Shown here: piece after piece, positions 62,073-64,000 of the stretch
Layout: each line of letters opens with the position of its first letter
How positions within the stretch are numbered: position 1 is the stretch's first letter
Assembly: GCF_019207085.1 (NCBI RefSeq)
Contig: NZ_JAATOM010000023.1
Coordinates: 37,065 to 101,064 of the forward strand
Reading direction: 5' to 3'
Length of the DNA stretch: 64,000 bases
Source of the DNA: Variovorax sp. dw_308
GTDB lineage: Bacteria > Pseudomonadota > Gammaproteobacteria > Burkholderiales > Burkholderiaceae_C
Translations under genes and position numbers: made by a program
Notes under the pieces: model-generated
Seen by the model: the letters and a program-made list of their open reading frames with translations, nothing else
What the model was told of the DNA's origin: nothing
Databases searched by the model: none

Positions 62073-62243
62073 TCGGCCTCGGCCTGCGCCACTGGCGGCG
62101 AGGTGACAGGTTGCAGTCGTCGCGCTTGGCGCGCTTGCGGGTTGCACCCTGGGAAGTTGTACTCGCATTCCGCGTCGGACTGGGCCGGCTCCCATTGCGC
62201 GAGCAGGCGTCGGCCGAGTTGCGCCATGCACGAAAATCCATCC

Positions 62244-62459
62244 ATGTCAGAAATCAGCGAACTTCCTGACGAGACGCTCTTGGCTCAAGCCCAAGAATGG
62301 CGCCGGCGCGCGCTGCACGGCGACAAGCGCGCTCGCGGCTTCGCGCACGCACTTGAGGCCGAAATCCGCCGCCGCTTCGGTACCCCGACATCTTCGATGA
62401 TGGCGCTCGACACCAGGCCGTTGGACGCCCGCTCCCGCCCCTGGTGGCGGCTCTGGTGA
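62244..62459 (+). CDS. Small conserved-looking unknown protein
   Basis: A 71-residue charged helical protein (MSEISELPDETLLAQAQEWRRR, then GDKRARGFAHALEAEIRRRFG, ending PWWRLW). Its regular heptad-like pattern and good start suggest a real gene. Similar short proteins occur in Burkholderiales accessory DNA, but no function is known to me. It stands alone after the transposase pseudogene. Confidence 0.6.
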   Translation: MSEISELPDETLLAQAQEWRRRALHGDKRARGFAHALEAEIRRRFGTPTSSMMALDTRPLDARSRPWWRLW

Positions 62460-62597
62460 CGATCTTGCCGGAAGGTCCGCCATCATCGACCACTGCTCGG
62501 CGGCTCCGCAGCGATTGCGGGTGTTCACGGGCCGGCCCCCGGAACTTGACGGCGATGCTCGGGGTGCGGCACCGGCGGACACGCCGCTGTTTGCCGT

Positions 62598-63251
62598 CTA
62601 TGGCGCCTTCTGCCTTAGATCGCTTTCTCTGCCGTAAGTGATGGGTGGGCGGGAGCGTCTCTCCAGGAGTTCTGCGACGCTCTGGCTCCTGTAGGCCACG
62701 GCAAGACCGAATTGGTGCAGAAGGCGTTCTTCGGTCACCGTCCTGCTCGTTCCGACGTAGAAGCGTCTTGAGCCGGCACCGCGTTCCAACGCATCAACTT
62801 CCACGTAGGTCACGAGGCAGGTACCGCTCTTCTCCATTCTGTGGCGGATGCGAACGCCAGGAGTCCCCGTTGGGAACAGCTTGTTTCGTGACTCGATATT
62901 CCTCAATGGTGGGTTTGGGCCGTCGTAGATGTCTGCGAGAAAGTCTATGGCGCGCGCGAGTGAAGTCTGCGGCGTGCCGAACGGGAATTCCCGATTCCGG
63001 TCGGAGAAGAATCTGGTGCGGCCGCGGTATCGCACTTGCCATCCGCGTGTTCCATCCTTGATTTCGATTCGCACGACATGACGAGGGACCCGCATCGTCG
63101 CGCCAGAGCGGGTGACAAAGTCGCGATGGGGAAAGTCTGGAGGCAGTAGCGCTTTCGCTCCCGGTTCGTTCGCCGTCATTGCGAGGCATTGTCGTTGTGC
63201 CGCGGATTTTCGCCAAGCGTTCCGGACTGCTTGGAGCGCGGGGCTTTTCAT
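62598..63251 (-). CDS. Unknown protein, possible AP2-like DNA-binding segment
   Basis: A 217-residue basic protein. HVVRIEIKDGTRGWQVRYRGRTRFFSD followed by SLARAIDFLADIY resembles the three-strand-plus-helix layout of bacterial AP2-like or integrase N-terminal DNA-binding segments. A second half (GVRIRHRMEKSGTCLVTYVEV, then SRRFYVGTSRTVTEERL) looks like a repeat of the same layout. The similarity is only structural impression. Bases 63252-63402 show nothing. Confidence 0.55.
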   Translation of the reverse strand: MKSPALQAVRNAWRKSAAQRQCLAMTANEPGAKALLPPDFPHRDFVTRSGATMRVPRHVVRIEIKDGTRGWQVRYRGRTRFFSDRNREFPFGTPQTSLARAIDFLADIYDGPNPPLRNIESRNKLFPTGTPGVRIRHRMEKSGTCLVTYVEVDALERGAGSRRFYVGTSRTVTEERLLHQFGLAVAYRSQSVAELLERRSRPPITYGRESDLRQKAP

Positions 63252-63402
63252 CAGACTCAGAGCTTCTCCGCAATGGAAAGGCTTCGATGATTTGCATCTT
63301 GTTACGTGCGCTGGTCCTTGGGTTCAGTCCATAGCCACACTGGACGGCCATTGATCGATCCCGAATTGATGATGCGCATGCTGATCTTGGGCTATTGGAG
63401 AT

Positions 63403-63980
63403 AAGCATCAGCGCGAGGCCGACCGGCAGCGCCGCGTGACGCACCGCGTTCGGAATGCCGAGCGCGGGTGACGACTGGCCCCATTCAGCGAAGCAGTTAT
63501 TCGATTGCCACTGGCAACAGCGTCCCCAGCGTCACCAGTGTCGCCACGCTGTCGAACTTGTCGCGATGCCGTGGCAGTGCGGAGACCAAGGCGCTGATGC
63601 GAATGTGTGCCTTCCATGACCTGCGATCGTTGCGCCAAGCACGCCGACCCAATCAGTGCCACTGTTGTGACCTCGTCCGACCAGAAACCGGACGCCAGCA
63701 ACAGCACAATCTCGCTGGCGGTCAATGACGCGGCGATCGCTGCGATGCCGGCGCACAGGCAATTCAGCAGGCGTGCCGCGCGGCCCGGGACGGGATCGCG
63801 CCGCAGCCAGTCGGCGGCTTGCACCGCGTGTTGAATGGGAACCTGGCACGTTGTCTCCGGGCGTTGTCGTTGCAGCGACTGTGCGGGAGGCTCATTGACT
63901 TGGGAAGTGCGTTTAATGGTTCGAGGCCATGCGCGTTTTCGCAGGCGCGACTTTTGGTCGTCCCCGCCGCGAAGCGCAAC
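63403..63980 (-). pseudogene. Inverted decayed copy of the TRAP permease 5' region
   Basis: Read on the minus strand, this matches 1230-1842: first the leader region before the gene (GAAAACGCGCATGGCC, then GCACTTCCCAAG), then the start of the fused TRAP permease (residues DPVPGRAARLLNCL, GIAAIAASLTA, IVLLLAS), up to the RHAALPVGL-type segment. Insertions, deletions and frameshifts break the frame repeatedly, and the DctM half is absent. It stops abruptly near 63403. It is an older duplicate in opposite orientation to the intact gene. Confidence 0.8.
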
Positions 63981-64000
63981 GGCTGGGGCGCCGATCCCGT

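Noticed and set aside
1..64000. CRISPR arrays, tRNA or rRNA genes
   Set aside because: No regularly spaced repeats and no cloverleaf or TPsiC-like segments were found on reading; a tRNAscan or CRISPR search would be decisive.

Overview
This GC-rich window reads as a chromosomal accessory region of a betaproteobacterium, most likely order Burkholderiales (Comamonadaceae or Alcaligenaceae type). The inference rests on several TRAP transporters with DctP binding proteins, LysR regulators beside catabolic operons, a classical betaproteobacterial porin, and IS66, IS91, IS630 and recombinase-in-trio elements. Genus cannot be fixed from sequence alone. No tRNA, rRNA or CRISPR array was seen.

Region 1 (1-1167) is debris: a decayed IS91-type transposase joined by deletion to the last 3' part of a recombinase-in-trio (RIT) element. 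A nearly identical complete RIT lies at 37279-40785.

Region 2 (1342-21437) is a large catabolic locus. A short plus-strand operon (fused TRAP permease, AMP-ligase, PhyH dioxygenase, TRAP binding protein) converges on a 13-gene minus-strand operon: two PhyH dioxygenases, two DctP proteins, an NTF2-like protein, fused TRAP permease, AMP-ligase, SCP2-type thiolase, another PhyH, an APH-type kinase, an ACAD10/11-type acyl-CoA dehydrogenase, enoyl-CoA hydratase and LysR. A second LysR gene (20517) is divergent and has an ATC-N9-GAT palindrome in the shared intergenic region. Together the genes suggest import of an organic acid, CoA activation, Fe(II)/2-oxoglutarate hydroxylation, phosphorylation-assisted removal of a hydroxyl group and thiolytic cleavage. 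The substrate is unknown.

Region 3 (21438-27252) holds an SRAP-domain (YedK/HMCES) gene whose usual catalytic Cys2 is Ser, a complete IS630-family element with an extra small gene, and an unrecognised two-gene unit: a small glycine-zipper/winged-helix-like protein and a 728-residue protein with an HEARH (HExxH) motif.

Region 4 (27763-37247) is a second catabolic operon: LysR, 2-oxoglutarate dioxygenase, alpha/beta hydrolase, NMT1-type ABC importer, nucleoside/base deaminase-like protein and a three-subunit molybdenum hydroxylase. It looks suited to a nitrogen heterocycle.

Region 5 (37279-46211) is nested mobile DNA: a RIT element with matching terminal inverted repeats and an amber stop in its second recombinase, followed by an IS91-type transposase and its companion integrase. 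That integrase is split cleanly by a 2974-bp IS66 element with an 8-bp target duplication and a passenger gene.

Region 6 (46212-57719) contains small unknown genes, a frameshifted alpha/beta hydrolase, and a recombinase/partition module: zinc-ribbon protein, large serine recombinase, ParB-like protein and RepB/ParB-like protein. It is flanked by a minus-strand cluster with an FHA protein. A second, divergent large serine recombinase and a frameshifted paralogue of the FHA-cluster protein lie to its right.

Region 7 (57720-64000) has an outer-membrane porin, a frameshifted transposase (IS1380/IS4-like), two unknown genes, and an inverted, decayed copy of the start of the first TRAP permease gene.
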